From contig JAZKFZ010000003.1 of NCBI GenBank assembly GCA_040386155.1, forward strand, positions 868,001-932,000: a DNA stretch of 64,000 nucleotides, given 5' to 3'. The notes beneath the pieces were generated by a model. The model made no database searches. It saw nothing but the letters and a program-made list of their open reading frames with translations, and was not told the origin of the DNA. The translations under genes and the position numbers were made by a program. This DNA is from M0103 sp040386155. Its GTDB lineage: Bacteria; Bacteroidota; Bacteroidia; Flavobacteriales_D; Crocinitomicaceae. Shown here in pieces: positions 52,330 to 61,488 of the stretch (the first letter of the stretch is position 1; every line of letters begins with the position of its first letter).

Positions 52330-52728
52330 TTAACTTTTTAAAATCTTTGCTAATCCGTCTCTCATGAATGGGTGAATTTCAACTGATTTTCCACTAATTC
52401 CATCATAAGCCACTAATACCGATTTCCCTTTTGCAAAAATGATTCCATTAACGGTCAATTCATAACAAAGTGTAAAACTTTTAGTGCCAAGGTGTTCGCA
52501 AAACACAGTAATTTCTGGAGAATCTCCCAAAAGTACTGGTCGAATATACTCTACTTCATTTTTGGCAAGAACAGCAGTATTCACTTTCCAATCCCAATCA
52601 ACACCTAATAACTCAGCGAAATAGTGAATTCGACCCATCTCAAAATAGCTGAAATAGATATTGTTGTTAACGTGTCCCAACACATCTAAATCAGAGAATC
52701 GAACTTGGATTTTTGCTGGTTTAATCAT
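52330..52728 (-). CDS. Acyl-CoA thioesterase, 4HBT hotdog family
   Basis: A 132-residue hotdog protein starting MIKPAKIQVRFSDLDVLGHV; Asp in SDLDVLGHVNN is the 4HBT catalytic residue, and FSYFEMGRIHYFAEL completes the motif. It cleaves acyl-CoAs. ATG 52728 overlaps the stop of the upstream dehydratase gene (ATGATTAA, 8 bp); longer starts would read deep into that gene. It is an apparent passenger of the polysaccharide operon. Confidence 0.87.
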   Translation of the reverse strand: MIKPAKIQVRFSDLDVLGHVNNNIYFSYFEMGRIHYFAELLGVDWDWKVNTAVLAKNEVEYIRPVLLGDSPEITVFCEHLGTKSFTLCYELTVNGIIFAKGKSVLVAYDGISGKSVEIHPFMRDGLAKILKS

Positions 52729-54598
52729 TGCTATCGAGTTGCTCATAAATGGAATTATTGCTGATAAATTCGGGTACAATTTCCTTCATTTTTCGCACAA
52801 TTATGGTATTATCTTGCTGGTCGAATGAGCTAATTAATTCATCAATTCTTGTCAGTTGAACAATTTCTTCTTGACGAACCATTGCTTTCAAAATTTTAGG
52901 ATGATGCGTAGGCACGGTATTCTCATTGTTGGCAAGCAATTCTTCGTACAACTTTTCTCCTGGACGCAGGCCTGTAATCTTAATCTCGATGTCTTTCCCC
53001 AATTCCAAACCATTGAGCTGAATGATCTTCTTCGCTAAATCAATAATTTTGACGGACTCACCCATATCGAAGACAAAAATTTCTCCACCTTCACCCATCA
53101 TTCCAGCTTCCAGTACCAATTGACACGCCTCAGGGATCGTCATAAAGAAACGAGTTACTCGATCATCTGTGACGGTTAGTGGCCCGCCTTGTTCGATTTG
53201 CTTCTGAAACAAGGGAATAACACTACCATTGGATCCTAGTACATTTCCAAAACGAGTGGTGACAAATTGCGTCTTACCTTGCTCATTTGCTTTCTGTGCA
53301 TAAATTTCAGCTATCCGCTTCGAGGCACCCATCACATTTGTTGGATTTACTGCCTTATCAGTAGAAATCATCACAAACTTTTTAACATTGAATTGTAAGG
53401 ATAGATCAACGAGATTTTTTGTTCCCTTCACATTGGTAAGCACCGCTTCAGAAGGATTGTTTTCCATCAAAGGCACGTGTTTGTATGCCGCAGCATGAAA
53501 AACAAAATTAGGCTGATAGTACTCAAACATGCGATGCATGCGATCAAATGAACGAATATCACCGATGGCTACTTCAAAATCCAATTCAGGAAAATCGGTG
53601 CGAAGTTCATGTTCGATTTCATACATTGGACTTTCAGCCTGATCAAGTAAAATTAATTTTTTAGGATGAAATTTTGCAATTTGACGCACCAAACCACTTC
53701 CAATGGAACCAGCTGCACCTGTAACAAATATGACTTTATTGTCCAATTGATCTGAAATTCGATCCACATTCAACTGAATCACTTTTCTCCCTAATAGATC
53801 ATCGATGTTGATGTTCCCAATTTGTCGGGAGGAAAATTCGCCATTGATCCAACTCTTTGGACTTGGCACTTTCCTGATTTTCACTCCTTTTTTAAGGCAG
53901 ATATCGACGATTCGACTTCGATTTTCTTCATCAGGTGATTGAATGGCTAGAATTACGAGTGATATTTGTTCCTCATCTATTAACTGTTCTAGTTTTGATG
54001 TATTGTAGACCTTCGTACCTTCCAAAATTGCATTCGACAGTTTGGCGTTATCATCAATAAAACCAAGAATTTTATAATTCAATCGGCCATCTCGTTCGAT
54101 CGTTCGTTGTGTAATTTGTCCTGAAATACCTGCTCCGTAGATCAGTACTTTTTCAATTTCCGTCTGCGATTTAACACTTTCCAGGTAAATGGCTTTTACT
54201 ATAAATCGAGCAACTACCATCAAAAAAAAGCTAATTATAAACTCCATCAAAAGGACAGAAATTGGGAAAAGGTAAAATCCATCGAAATAATGAAGACGAA
54301 CGATACCAAGAATACTGTAGGTGCCAGAACAAATTAGCAGGGCAAAGAAAATGCGCTGAATATCAGCGGTGGACGTATGTCGAATGATGCTTTTGTGGAT
54401 GCGAAGAAGGTAAAAAACACACAATTTTACGCCGAAATAAATCAAAATAGATTTCGATAAAATTGCCCATTCAGCTTGAATAAGTGACTTATCTGCTTTT
54501 AAATCAAATCGGATGACGTACGCGAACAACAAGGAGAAAAAGGCAATGAACAAATCAATTACCAATATTATCCATCGTGGAGTTGCTACTTTAAACAT
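52721..54598 (-). CDS. Membrane-bound nucleoside-diphosphate-sugar 4,6-dehydratase (CapD/FlaA1-like)
   Basis: A 625-residue polysaccharide-biosynthesis enzyme. Four N-terminal membrane helices (about 8-125), a CoA-binding-like Rossmann domain (about 145-250) and an SDR dehydratase domain: VTGAAGSIGSGLVRQI (about 293-308), GDIRS, YKHVPLMENNP and STDKAVNPTNVMGASKR, where Met takes the place of the usual catalytic Tyr as in FlaA1/PglF. It converts UDP-GlcNAc-type sugars to 4-keto-6-deoxy forms for capsule, O-antigen or glycan. It is followed by a FemAB-like and a deacetylase gene upstream on the same strand. Confidence 0.93.
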   Translation of the reverse strand: MFKVATPRWIILVIDLFIAFFSLLFAYVIRFDLKADKSLIQAEWAILSKSILIYFGVKLCVFYLLRIHKSIIRHTSTADIQRIFFALLICSGTYSILGIVRLHYFDGFYLFPISVLLMEFIISFFLMVVARFIVKAIYLESVKSQTEIEKVLIYGAGISGQITQRTIERDGRLNYKILGFIDDNAKLSNAILEGTKVYNTSKLEQLIDEEQISLVILAIQSPDEENRSRIVDICLKKGVKIRKVPSPKSWINGEFSSRQIGNINIDDLLGRKVIQLNVDRISDQLDNKVIFVTGAAGSIGSGLVRQIAKFHPKKLILLDQAESPMYEIEHELRTDFPELDFEVAIGDIRSFDRMHRMFEYYQPNFVFHAAAYKHVPLMENNPSEAVLTNVKGTKNLVDLSLQFNVKKFVMISTDKAVNPTNVMGASKRIAEIYAQKANEQGKTQFVTTRFGNVLGSNGSVIPLFQKQIEQGGPLTVTDDRVTRFFMTIPEACQLVLEAGMMGEGGEIFVFDMGESVKIIDLAKKIIQLNGLELGKDIEIKITGLRPGEKLYEELLANNENTVPTHHPKILKAMVRQEEIVQLTRIDELISSFDQQDNTIIVRKMKEIVPEFISNNSIYEQLDSND

Positions 54599-54624
54599 GT
54601 GTTACAAAAATATAAACTTAATAC

Positions 54625-55488
54625 TTATGATCGATCTTTCAATTTTAGGACGACTTTCATCCAAAAAGGCAAGTTATTCCAATTCATCATCGAGTAGTAG
54701 ACATCTTTTGCCCCAAAATTCAAATTAAAATTCCTAACATTTTCTGCTCTGGAACCCCCGAAGTCAAATGTACGTTGCATGTCAACTGCCCATTTAATTT
54801 GATCGCCAACAATTTTATACATTGCTCCAGACTTCTTTGCCTCCTCGCTAAAAGCACTTTTAAGGTACAATACATGCTGATCATTTTCAACAAAAAAAGC
54901 ACCACCTTGCAAGCTATTTCCCTCGAATACTGCAATCACCTTTAGCAAACCATTTTGCTTCAAAGAATGCAACAACTTCAATAAATTTCCCATTGATTTT
55001 TGATTCAAAGAATCAATTTTGGGACGAAGGTGCTCGTTCACAAAACCCCACAGTAAATCAACATCGTCGATTGTTTTCATTTCCAGTGTCGATTTATCAA
55101 ACTTTTTAATCATCCGCTTGGAACGCTCATTTAACTCGTAATTTTCGCTAATTGTTTGAAATAAAAATCGTGAATTCTCTTCTGACTTATCGACTAATAA
55201 ATTTGCGAACTTAAATCGTTTTTCGAGTAGTTTATATTCCTTTTCTTCCAATTGAAAATTGAATAACTCAGCGTAGCGATAAAACACTGGCGTGTAAATC
55301 ATTTGTTGACCAAGTCGATTCAAATACGGAAGCGCCATTCCTTTTTGATAGTTTTCATCCACCAAAACACACCAATTCTCTGCAAGTTGATCTAAATAGC
55401 AGGAAAGGGAAAAAAATGATCCATTATTTTTGCGCACCAATGCATCCCATCGTTCTGTATCCATTTTATTTCGTTCAACGATTTGCAT
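54625..55488 (-). CDS. FemAB/GNAT-like acyltransferase of unknown substrate
   Basis: A 287-residue cytosolic protein. The C-terminal half has the GNAT-fold pattern seen in FemAB-like enzymes: LKVIAVFEGNSLQGGAFFVE, HVLYLKSAFSEEAKKSGAMY and FDFGGSRAENVRNFNLNFGA (about 248-267). Relatives transfer amino acids or acyl groups to sugars in cell-surface polymers. It overlaps the deacetylase gene by 14 bp, supporting a role in surface polysaccharide. An ATG nine codons in is an alternative start. Confidence 0.72.
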   Translation of the reverse strand: MQIVERNKMDTERWDALVRKNNGSFFSLSCYLDQLAENWCVLVDENYQKGMALPYLNRLGQQMIYTPVFYRYAELFNFQLEEKEYKLLEKRFKFANLLVDKSEENSRFLFQTISENYELNERSKRMIKKFDKSTLEMKTIDDVDLLWGFVNEHLRPKIDSLNQKSMGNLLKLLHSLKQNGLLKVIAVFEGNSLQGGAFFVENDQHVLYLKSAFSEEAKKSGAMYKIVGDQIKWAVDMQRTFDFGGSRAENVRNFNLNFGAKDVYYSMMNWNNLPFWMKVVLKLKDRS

Positions 55489-56461
55489 TGTTCAAACTTA
55501 TAAATTGGTGAGTACTACTGTATTTCGCTATGTAATTCTTCAACTTTTTCGATGAGAACTGCGTTAAACTTTTGGGATGACCGATAATGACTAAGTGCTG
55601 TTTTCCTTCTCGCGCAAATTTTCGAGTAGCAAGTGGTAATTTTAAAGCAAAATAGCCATCCGCGCTCACATGATGAAGCGTCCTCCGTGTCAAAACTTCC
55701 CATTTCCTTCCCGGTTGTGCCACTGCTGTACCGTTACCTACCACTTTATGTTTTGAGGGAATTAAACGTCCCCAGCCATACAAAAACCAATAAAAAATAG
55801 GTGAATACTGCATTGTTGCAATCGGATATTCAGTCATTTTTCCGTGAACATCTTCCTCACAAATGTCGCTACTGAAAGTATAAGGATCACTGCTACGAAC
55901 TGCTGAAAAATCGTACGAATAATGCTCCGTAAAGTATTTCATACCTGGCATAACGCTGCTGTCGATTTCCAATTTCAATTCTTCAAAAACAGCTTGTAAT
56001 CGATCAAAGGGCTGAATGCACCAACCACCAGCACGAAATACTGTCGTTGAATAACCCAGTAATTCGTCTAGATAGTATTTGTATTTCCGAACGATATCAG
56101 CGCTTTCCTCCAAGGTAAAATCAGACAATTTATAACAGCCATCCACATTGATATTCCAAGCACCATTTTCAAACTTAACATTTTCCCAATGCGGATGAAT
56201 ATGCAGTTGTACGGAGTGCTTCTCTTCAAGAATTTGCGTTATTTGTTGCTTCACTGCTCGTAAATCTTCCGAAAGCTGGGGAAATTTCTCTTTCCACTTT
56301 TCCAAGGCAATTAAATAACCCACATCCACAAAAAAAGTCATTTGTGCTTTACCCCTCGCAATTTCCAATAAGTAATTCGTAGGTTCAATCATGCATTTTT
56401 TCACGGTTCCAGTTTGTTGCCCGAAGAAAAGCTCATAATCAAAAGTGAGGTAAATTTTCAC
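55475..56461 (-). CDS. Polysaccharide deacetylase (NodB-like)
   Basis: A 328-residue protein of the carbohydrate esterase 4 type. Metal and catalytic sites: TFDYE (6-10) with Asp8, H87-I-H-P-H91 (HxxxH), RAGGWCIQP (about 148-156) and a C-terminal HPKSLT. It would remove N-acetyl groups from a glycan. No signal peptide, so the substrate is probably a cytoplasmic lipid-linked intermediate. It is first of the surface-glycan operon with the acyltransferase and dehydratase. Confidence 0.85.
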   Translation of the reverse strand: MKIYLTFDYELFFGQQTGTVKKCMIEPTNYLLEIARGKAQMTFFVDVGYLIALEKWKEKFPQLSEDLRAVKQQITQILEEKHSVQLHIHPHWENVKFENGAWNINVDGCYKLSDFTLEESADIVRKYKYYLDELLGYSTTVFRAGGWCIQPFDRLQAVFEELKLEIDSSVMPGMKYFTEHYSYDFSAVRSSDPYTFSSDICEEDVHGKMTEYPIATMQYSPIFYWFLYGWGRLIPSKHKVVGNGTAVAQPGRKWEVLTRRTLHHVSADGYFALKLPLATRKFAREGKQHLVIIGHPKSLTQFSSKKLKNYIAKYSSTHQFISLNNANR

Positions 56462-56534
56462 AATGCGAATTTAATAAAAGAAAAGCTAGTTCCCTACTAT
56501 CGGAGGATTACATGTTTATTTTTACTTTTATAGC

Positions 56535-56999
56535 ATGGAAATTGAACGAAAATTTTTGGTGAACGCAGCGATTTGGTCAGCCCTAGATGGAATGGAAGCG
56601 AAAGAAATTACACAAGCGTACTTGTCGAAAAGCAAAGAAATGACGATTCGTGTGCGAATAAAGGGGACAAGTGGATATCTTACAATAAAGGGAGCAACGG
56701 AAGGCATTAGTCGCGAAGAATTTGAATACGAGATTCCAGTACTCGAAGCAAAACAGCTTATTGATCAATTTGCAGAAAAATCTATCTCCAAAGAGCGCTA
56801 CGAAGTACCTTTCCAAGGTCACACCTGGGAAATTGACGTTTTTCATGGTCCATTAGAAGGACTCGTACTCGCAGAAATAGAATTAAGCTCAGAAGAAGAG
56901 CATTTTGAAAAACCAAACTGGCTTGCAAAAGAAGTATCAGACGATCTTCGTTATTTCAACTCCCATTTGATCGACACAACGTTTGAAGCTTTAAATTAA
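56535..56999 (+). CDS. CYTH domain protein (triphosphate tunnel metalloenzyme)
   Basis: A 154-residue beta-barrel with the hallmark ExExK start, MEIERKFLV (E2, E4, K6), then RVRIKGTSGYLTIKG and EIDVFHGPLEGLVLAEIEL. The family includes class IV adenylate cyclase and inorganic triphosphatases; short bacterial forms like this usually hydrolyse tripolyphosphate. It overlaps the convergent small gene by 9 bp. Confidence 0.92.
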   Translation: MEIERKFLVNAAIWSALDGMEAKEITQAYLSKSKEMTIRVRIKGTSGYLTIKGATEGISREEFEYEIPVLEAKQLIDQFAEKSISKERYEVPFQGHTWEIDVFHGPLEGLVLAEIELSSEEEHFEKPNWLAKEVSDDLRYFNSHLIDTTFEALN

Positions 57000-57299
57000 A
57001 TCAATTACAGAGCTCCCCCAATCAAGAATAAACCATTCGTTGAATAATTCCATTGTGATTTTTTCTGGCCAATCGCTTTCATTTTCTGTTACCATTTCAA
57101 GCTCAAGGGCGAAAATGGATTTGAAATGTTTCTCAATAAGCGGTTCAATTTCAAGAAAATCTTCCTCAATCAAATATACATTGGGCTCAAGATTATCTTC
57201 TTCCGTAAATTCAATATCAGAATCACCCACTCTATTTGCCCATTCCCAGTATTTGTTGGTGTGACGCACTAGGATAAATCCTCTTTCCATTTCTTTCAT
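56991..57299 (-). CDS. Small hypothetical protein
   Basis: A 102-residue acidic soluble protein without signal or known domain; notable words are VRHTNKYWEWANRVGD and MELFNEWFILDWGSSVIDL. It follows a lipoprotein gene by 12 nt and probably shares its transcript. Function unknown. Confidence 0.65.
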   Translation of the reverse strand: MKEMERGFILVRHTNKYWEWANRVGDSDIEFTEEDNLEPNVYLIEEDFLEIEPLIEKHFKSIFALELEMVTENESDWPEKITMELFNEWFILDWGSSVIDLI

Positions 57300-57311
57300 A
57301 ATCGTGATAAA

Positions 57312-57938
57312 TTATTTTTCAATTGGCAAAAACTTTTTCTTTTCGAACGTAGACCATACTGCTTTTCCACCTCTGGATTGCGCCACTACATTGTCCCACT
57401 CTTTAATTCCATAGCGAAGCTCAAGGTACTTTTGCCACGATTCAGGTTTTAGTTTTTGTCGGGTGGAAATATAAACAATTGCTGTATCGCTCACAAAAAG
57501 CAACATTGCTTCTCTTTGGAAATTGATGCTCTCTCGGTATTTTAGCGCTTTACATTTTGGGCCAAAACAATCCAACCAATTGTAGAAGGCATTCATTGTT
57601 TTGAGTGAATCTTTGTATGTCCACATTAAAAAGGAAATGCTATCTACTTCGCTTTTAAGTGCTAATTTGACAATGGATTTGCTAGCAAAACGTTCAGGTA
57701 AAAAAGATGATTCGATCCATTGCAAAGTGCTTTCGGAAAGATTTAATTCAGTAACTAAAGACCTATCAAACAATGAACTCAAAGTGTCATCGACTTTAGA
57801 AAGGGTATCAATTTTAACGTCGTCGTTGTACTTTTCAGAACTCGGAATAACAGAGTTAAGGTCGATTACCTTATCTTTTTCTCCTTTACAAGATGTAAAA
57901 AAAAGTACTACTATGGTAAGAATTAAAAACTGTTTCAT
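57312..57938 (-). CDS. Putative lipoprotein of unknown function
   Basis: A 208-residue protein with a short signal and lipobox, MKQFLILTIVVLFFTSC (Cys17). The mature part is Ser/Lys-rich with a central helical region WTYKDSLKTMNAFYNWLDCF. No known domain. It is likely surface- or periplasm-anchored. Confidence 0.75.
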   Translation of the reverse strand: MKQFLILTIVVLFFTSCKGEKDKVIDLNSVIPSSEKYNDDVKIDTLSKVDDTLSSLFDRSLVTELNLSESTLQWIESSFLPERFASKSIVKLALKSEVDSISFLMWTYKDSLKTMNAFYNWLDCFGPKCKALKYRESINFQREAMLLFVSDTAIVYISTRQKLKPESWQKYLELRYGIKEWDNVVAQSRGGKAVWSTFEKKKFLPIEK

Positions 57939-57988
57939 TTAGCACAAATTACGTCAAAATTATCAATAAATAGCACTGAGAATGGTAA

Positions 57989-58675
57989 TTATAATATTGG
58001 CTGCTCGAATAAATTTAAAATGCGTTGAAATTCACTTTGAATCTTCGCTGAAATTTCAATCATTTCTCCTGAGTATGGATGTATAAAGGACAATTTTTCG
58101 GCATGTAACAACATTGTATTCATGTCAAAATGATCTAAAAACAACTTATTTTGCTTGTTGCAGCCATGTGGTCGATCGCCGATAATTGGATGAAAAATAT
58201 GTGCAAAATGCTTACGAATTTGGTGCATTCTACCTGTTTCAGGATTCACTTCAACGAGCGAATACCTTGCTGTTGAAAATTTGCCTGACGGCAGCCCTAA
58301 TTCAAACTGTTGAAGTGTTTTGAAGCGAGTAAGTGCTTCTTTTGTTCTGCCTTTTTCATCGGTAAGGGCATAGTCAATTGCTCCCTCTACAGCAGTATAA
58401 CCTCTCACAAATGCGAGATATGATTTATTGACCTGTCTTTCCATAAACGCCTTTTGAAGCAGTTGATTTGTTTCTGTATTCAGCGCGAATAGTAAAACGC
58501 CAGCTGTTTTTCGATCTAAGCGATGCACTGGAAACACTTTCATGCCAATTTGATCTCGCAAAAGTTGCACGGCAAATTCACTTGCATCAGCTGCAATTGG
58601 TGATTTATGAACCAACAAACCATGCGGTTTATTGATGGCAATTAGATCATCATCACGGTAAAGAATTTCGAGCAA
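57989..58675 (-). CDS. RluA-family RNA pseudouridine synthase, TruC-like
   Basis: A 228-residue enzyme. The start MLEILYRDDDLIAINKPHGLLVHKS and active-site motif HRLDRKTAGVLLF (catalytic Asp at about 54) match TruC, which makes pseudouridine 65 in tRNA; GRMHQIRKHFAHIFHPIIGD closes the fold. Without an S4 domain it is not RluC/D. It sits 3 nt after the O-methyltransferase gene in one unit. Confidence 0.9.
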   Translation of the reverse strand: MLEILYRDDDLIAINKPHGLLVHKSPIAADASEFAVQLLRDQIGMKVFPVHRLDRKTAGVLLFALNTETNQLLQKAFMERQVNKSYLAFVRGYTAVEGAIDYALTDEKGRTKEALTRFKTLQQFELGLPSGKFSTARYSLVEVNPETGRMHQIRKHFAHIFHPIIGDRPHGCNKQNKLFLDHFDMNTMLLHAEKLSFIHPYSGEMIEISAKIQSEFQRILNLFEQPIL

Positions 58676-58678
58676 AGC

Positions 58679-59320
58679 TTATAATTTTCTGGCAATCATC
58701 AAGCCATCGCGGATGGGCAGCAATACATTTTCTACCCGCTTGTCTTCCTGGTTTTTTGTGTTGTAATCAACTATCACTTTTGTCTCTCGATCGAGCGATT
58801 CATAATCGTGCAATACTTTTCCTGACCAAAGCACATTATCAGCAATGATGTAACCGCCTTTTTTCACTTTATCGAATACCAAATCATAATACTGACAATA
58901 GCTTTTTTTGTCGGCATCAATAAAAACGATGTCCCACTCTTCCTCTAACGTTGGAATGATTGCAGTGGCGTCTCCAATCAAATATTCCACTTTAGATTGA
59001 AATCCAGCCTTTTCAACAAAGGTCTTCACTAATTCCTCTAGTTCTTCGTTCACATCAATGGTAAAAATTTTACCATCTTCAGTAAGTCCTTCTGCAAAGC
59101 AAAGCGCTGAATACCCTGTGTAGGTTCCAATTTCTAAAATACGACGGGGCTTAATCATGTGCGAAAGCATGCTCAACACTCTACCTTGGAAATGCCCACT
59201 CAACATGCGAGGATATAAAACTTCTGCGTGTGTTTTTCGATTTAGCTCAGCTAACACAGTTGGTTCAGCTTGTGTGTTTGCACAAACATAGTCGTCTAAT
59301 TCCTCGGCTATAAATTCCAT
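58679..59320 (-). CDS. SAM-dependent O-methyltransferase, class I (COMT-like)
   Basis: A 213-residue enzyme with motif I ILEIGTYTGYSALCFAEGL (about 61-79), the DVNEE strand end, WDIVFIDADKKSYCQYYD (about 130-147) with metal-binding Asp, and GGYIIADNVLWSGKV. The family methylates catechol-type hydroxyls with Mg2+; small bacterial members can modify tRNA (TrmR). Next to a tRNA pseudouridine synthase, a tRNA substrate is possible. Confidence 0.9.
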   Translation of the reverse strand: MEFIAEELDDYVCANTQAEPTVLAELNRKTHAEVLYPRMLSGHFQGRVLSMLSHMIKPRRILEIGTYTGYSALCFAEGLTEDGKIFTIDVNEELEELVKTFVEKAGFQSKVEYLIGDATAIIPTLEEEWDIVFIDADKKSYCQYYDLVFDKVKKGGYIIADNVLWSGKVLHDYESLDRETKVIVDYNTKNQEDKRVENVLLPIRDGLMIARKL

Positions 59321-59322
59321 AT

Positions 59323-61368
59323 TTAGTTTTTCACAAATTTAACTCGAATGATTCCTTTCGCAGTGGAAACGTTTATAAAGTACAATCCACTAGCCAAAGA
59401 AGAAATATCGATTTGTCCGTTTGCATTCAGGCTAGATTGTACAACCAATTTACCATTAAAATCAATGAGTGAAAAATGATCCAATTTCAATCCTTTGGTA
59501 GCAATTATATTGATTACATTTTCTGCTGGATTTGGATAGACCATTACTTGATCAGGATGAAGATCATTTAAACCTGCATTCAATAAATTATATTCATTGG
59601 AACTATAAGAACAACCATTTGGATAGGTAACTTGGCACGTGTACACACCCGAGGTTGTTGGAGAATAATATTGGTCATTTGCAAAAGGAATGATTTGACC
59701 ATCTACTAACCATTGATACTCCAGACCCGCTTCGGTAACTCCAATAATTCCATCGATTAGTTCAACAATAGCTGGGTATTCAGTACCATAAATGCTGATA
59801 GTAAATTGAATTGTTTCAATCTGACCTGTCATCACATCCGTTACTTTCAAGGTGTACGTTGTTGTATTTGTTGGTGAAAAAGAAGCTGTTGGTCCAAACT
59901 GACCTGTCCCCACCCATTCATACTGTAAATTGGTAGATCCACCTGTTACATAATTTTGTCCATCCACTGTAATCGAACTTCCAATACAAATATTTAAATT
60001 CGGTAGTGGCAGCAAGACCATATCTTTTTTCAATATCGTAAATTCATCAGCAATTAAACCTTCAGAGGTAAGATATTTACCATCCAATCTGTTTTTCTCT
60101 ATATCAATTACAAAAGAGCCCATTCCGCCAGCACCAAAACTCATCACTGGATGATCTAAGCTAGGAGATGACTCTGAACTACCAGAATTTCCACATACCA
60201 CATATACTGTACCTTCAGGAGTTGTGTACGTACTATCTTTGATGTAAGCATTTCCTTGGGCAAAATTGCCATTTGTACCATTCAATATCATGGTAGCAGG
60301 ATTGAAATCAGACGAAGATCCGTAATGACCTTTTATCAAATAACTTCGTTCAAAAACGTGGCTATGTCCACATACTACAAGGTCCATGTCAAATTGCTCA
60401 AGTAAAGGAACTACCTTTTCACGCATTGCATCCATTGCCAATTCATACCCATCATCTGAATCATGAGAACCCTTTGTGTAAGGCGGCTGGTGAAAATAAG
60501 CGATGGTAAATTTGCGGGTATTTTGCTGCAAATCTTGGGTAATCCAATCCTTCATCTGATTAATACCATCATAGGAGAACGTAAAATCGAACACTTCAGA
60601 ATTTAAGGATAAGAAATGAACATCGCCATAATCAAAAGAGTAAAAAACTTCTAAGTTGGAAGCCACACCCCCACATTCTCCCTGCTCAGGAACTGTAACG
60701 ATGTCGAAATACGGTCCTTCATGATCTTCTAGATCAATGTTTTGATAAGGAATTCCTAATAAAGTACTTTCAGACCACACGGAATTATAATCGTGATTTC
60801 CAGGTGATGGATAAAACGGCATGTATGAAAAAAGTTCTTTGAAACCAGCGTGACCAAACACCTTAGATTGGTATTGTTCGTCGGTGCCACTATCATACGC
60901 ATTGTCGCCTAACCAAAGCCAAACATCTGTTCCTCTTGGACCAGAATAATTTTCGAAGCTAGTTCTACAATCTATTTGCCCTTGATTTCCGCGTCCAAAA
61001 TCACCGATCGCCCATACTCTCGTTGGTACAGATGTGCCTGGAATTGGATGTGTTGTGAAATTATGAGTTGCAGCAAGACTAGGATAAATTACGTTTGTAT
61101 TGCCTATTTTGTAGTAGTATTTTGTAGAAGGTAAAAGACCTGAAATTTTTACTTCATGCTCCGTTGTTAATGGAAGTTCCTCAGCAAAAGCAACTAAATT
61201 AGTGGAATCTGCACCGTACCATACACGCGAATTTGTTAGAGAGGCAGTTCTCCATTTCACAACAATACTTTCATGATTTACGCTCTGCAAATAAGGGCCT
61301 CTCAATATAGTTTGTGATTGTGAACTAAAAAGAAGAATACTAAAACAAAAAAGTAGCAGTGTTTTCAT
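59323..61368 (-). CDS. Secreted purple-acid-phosphatase-like metallophosphatase with T9SS type A sorting domain
   Basis: A 681-residue exported enzyme. Parts: signal peptide (1-18, FSSQSQ); a fibronectin-III-like PAP N-domain (about 20-105, GPYLQSVNHESIVVKWRTAS); a calcineurin-like phosphoesterase (about 115-400) with AIGDFGRG, WLGDNAYDSGTD, PGNHDYN and CGHSHVFERSY, the di-metal ligands in full; Ig-like domains (about 440-590); and a C-terminal type A sorting domain VMVYPNPAENVINI. It hydrolyses phosphate esters outside the cell. ATG 61368 starts the signal peptide; a TTG at 61386 is inside the promoter. Confidence 0.93.
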   Translation of the reverse strand: MKTLLLFCFSILLFSSQSQTILRGPYLQSVNHESIVVKWRTASLTNSRVWYGADSTNLVAFAEELPLTTEHEVKISGLLPSTKYYYKIGNTNVIYPSLAATHNFTTHPIPGTSVPTRVWAIGDFGRGNQGQIDCRTSFENYSGPRGTDVWLWLGDNAYDSGTDEQYQSKVFGHAGFKELFSYMPFYPSPGNHDYNSVWSESTLLGIPYQNIDLEDHEGPYFDIVTVPEQGECGGVASNLEVFYSFDYGDVHFLSLNSEVFDFTFSYDGINQMKDWITQDLQQNTRKFTIAYFHQPPYTKGSHDSDDGYELAMDAMREKVVPLLEQFDMDLVVCGHSHVFERSYLIKGHYGSSSDFNPATMILNGTNGNFAQGNAYIKDSTYTTPEGTVYVVCGNSGSSESSPSLDHPVMSFGAGGMGSFVIDIEKNRLDGKYLTSEGLIADEFTILKKDMVLLPLPNLNICIGSSITVDGQNYVTGGSTNLQYEWVGTGQFGPTASFSPTNTTTYTLKVTDVMTGQIETIQFTISIYGTEYPAIVELIDGIIGVTEAGLEYQWLVDGQIIPFANDQYYSPTTSGVYTCQVTYPNGCSYSSNEYNLLNAGLNDLHPDQVMVYPNPAENVINIIATKGLKLDHFSLIDFNGKLVVQSSLNANGQIDISSLASGLYFINVSTAKGIIRVKFVKN

Positions 61369-61385
61369 AATGTTTAAATTTAACA

Positions 61386-61393
61386 CAAATGTA
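61386..61393 (-). promoter_or_regulatory. -7 box (TACATTTG) of the metallophosphatase gene
   Basis: An exact TAnnTTTG match on the minus strand, 17 nt before the ATG. No TTG at the expected -33 distance. Confidence 0.5.
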
Positions 61394-61473
61394 CTTTGAA
61401 TTGGAGTATTTGTCCATAAATTTAATGTTAATCATTTAAAAAAAGATTAACACCTCAATTAAAATTTTGCTAA

Positions 61474-61481
61474 TATTTTTG
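61474..61481 (+). promoter_or_regulatory. -7 box (TATTTTTG) of the diheme peroxidase gene
   Basis: An exact TAnnTTTG match, 7 nt before ATG 61489. Confidence 0.45.
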
Positions 61482-61488
61482 TAATGTG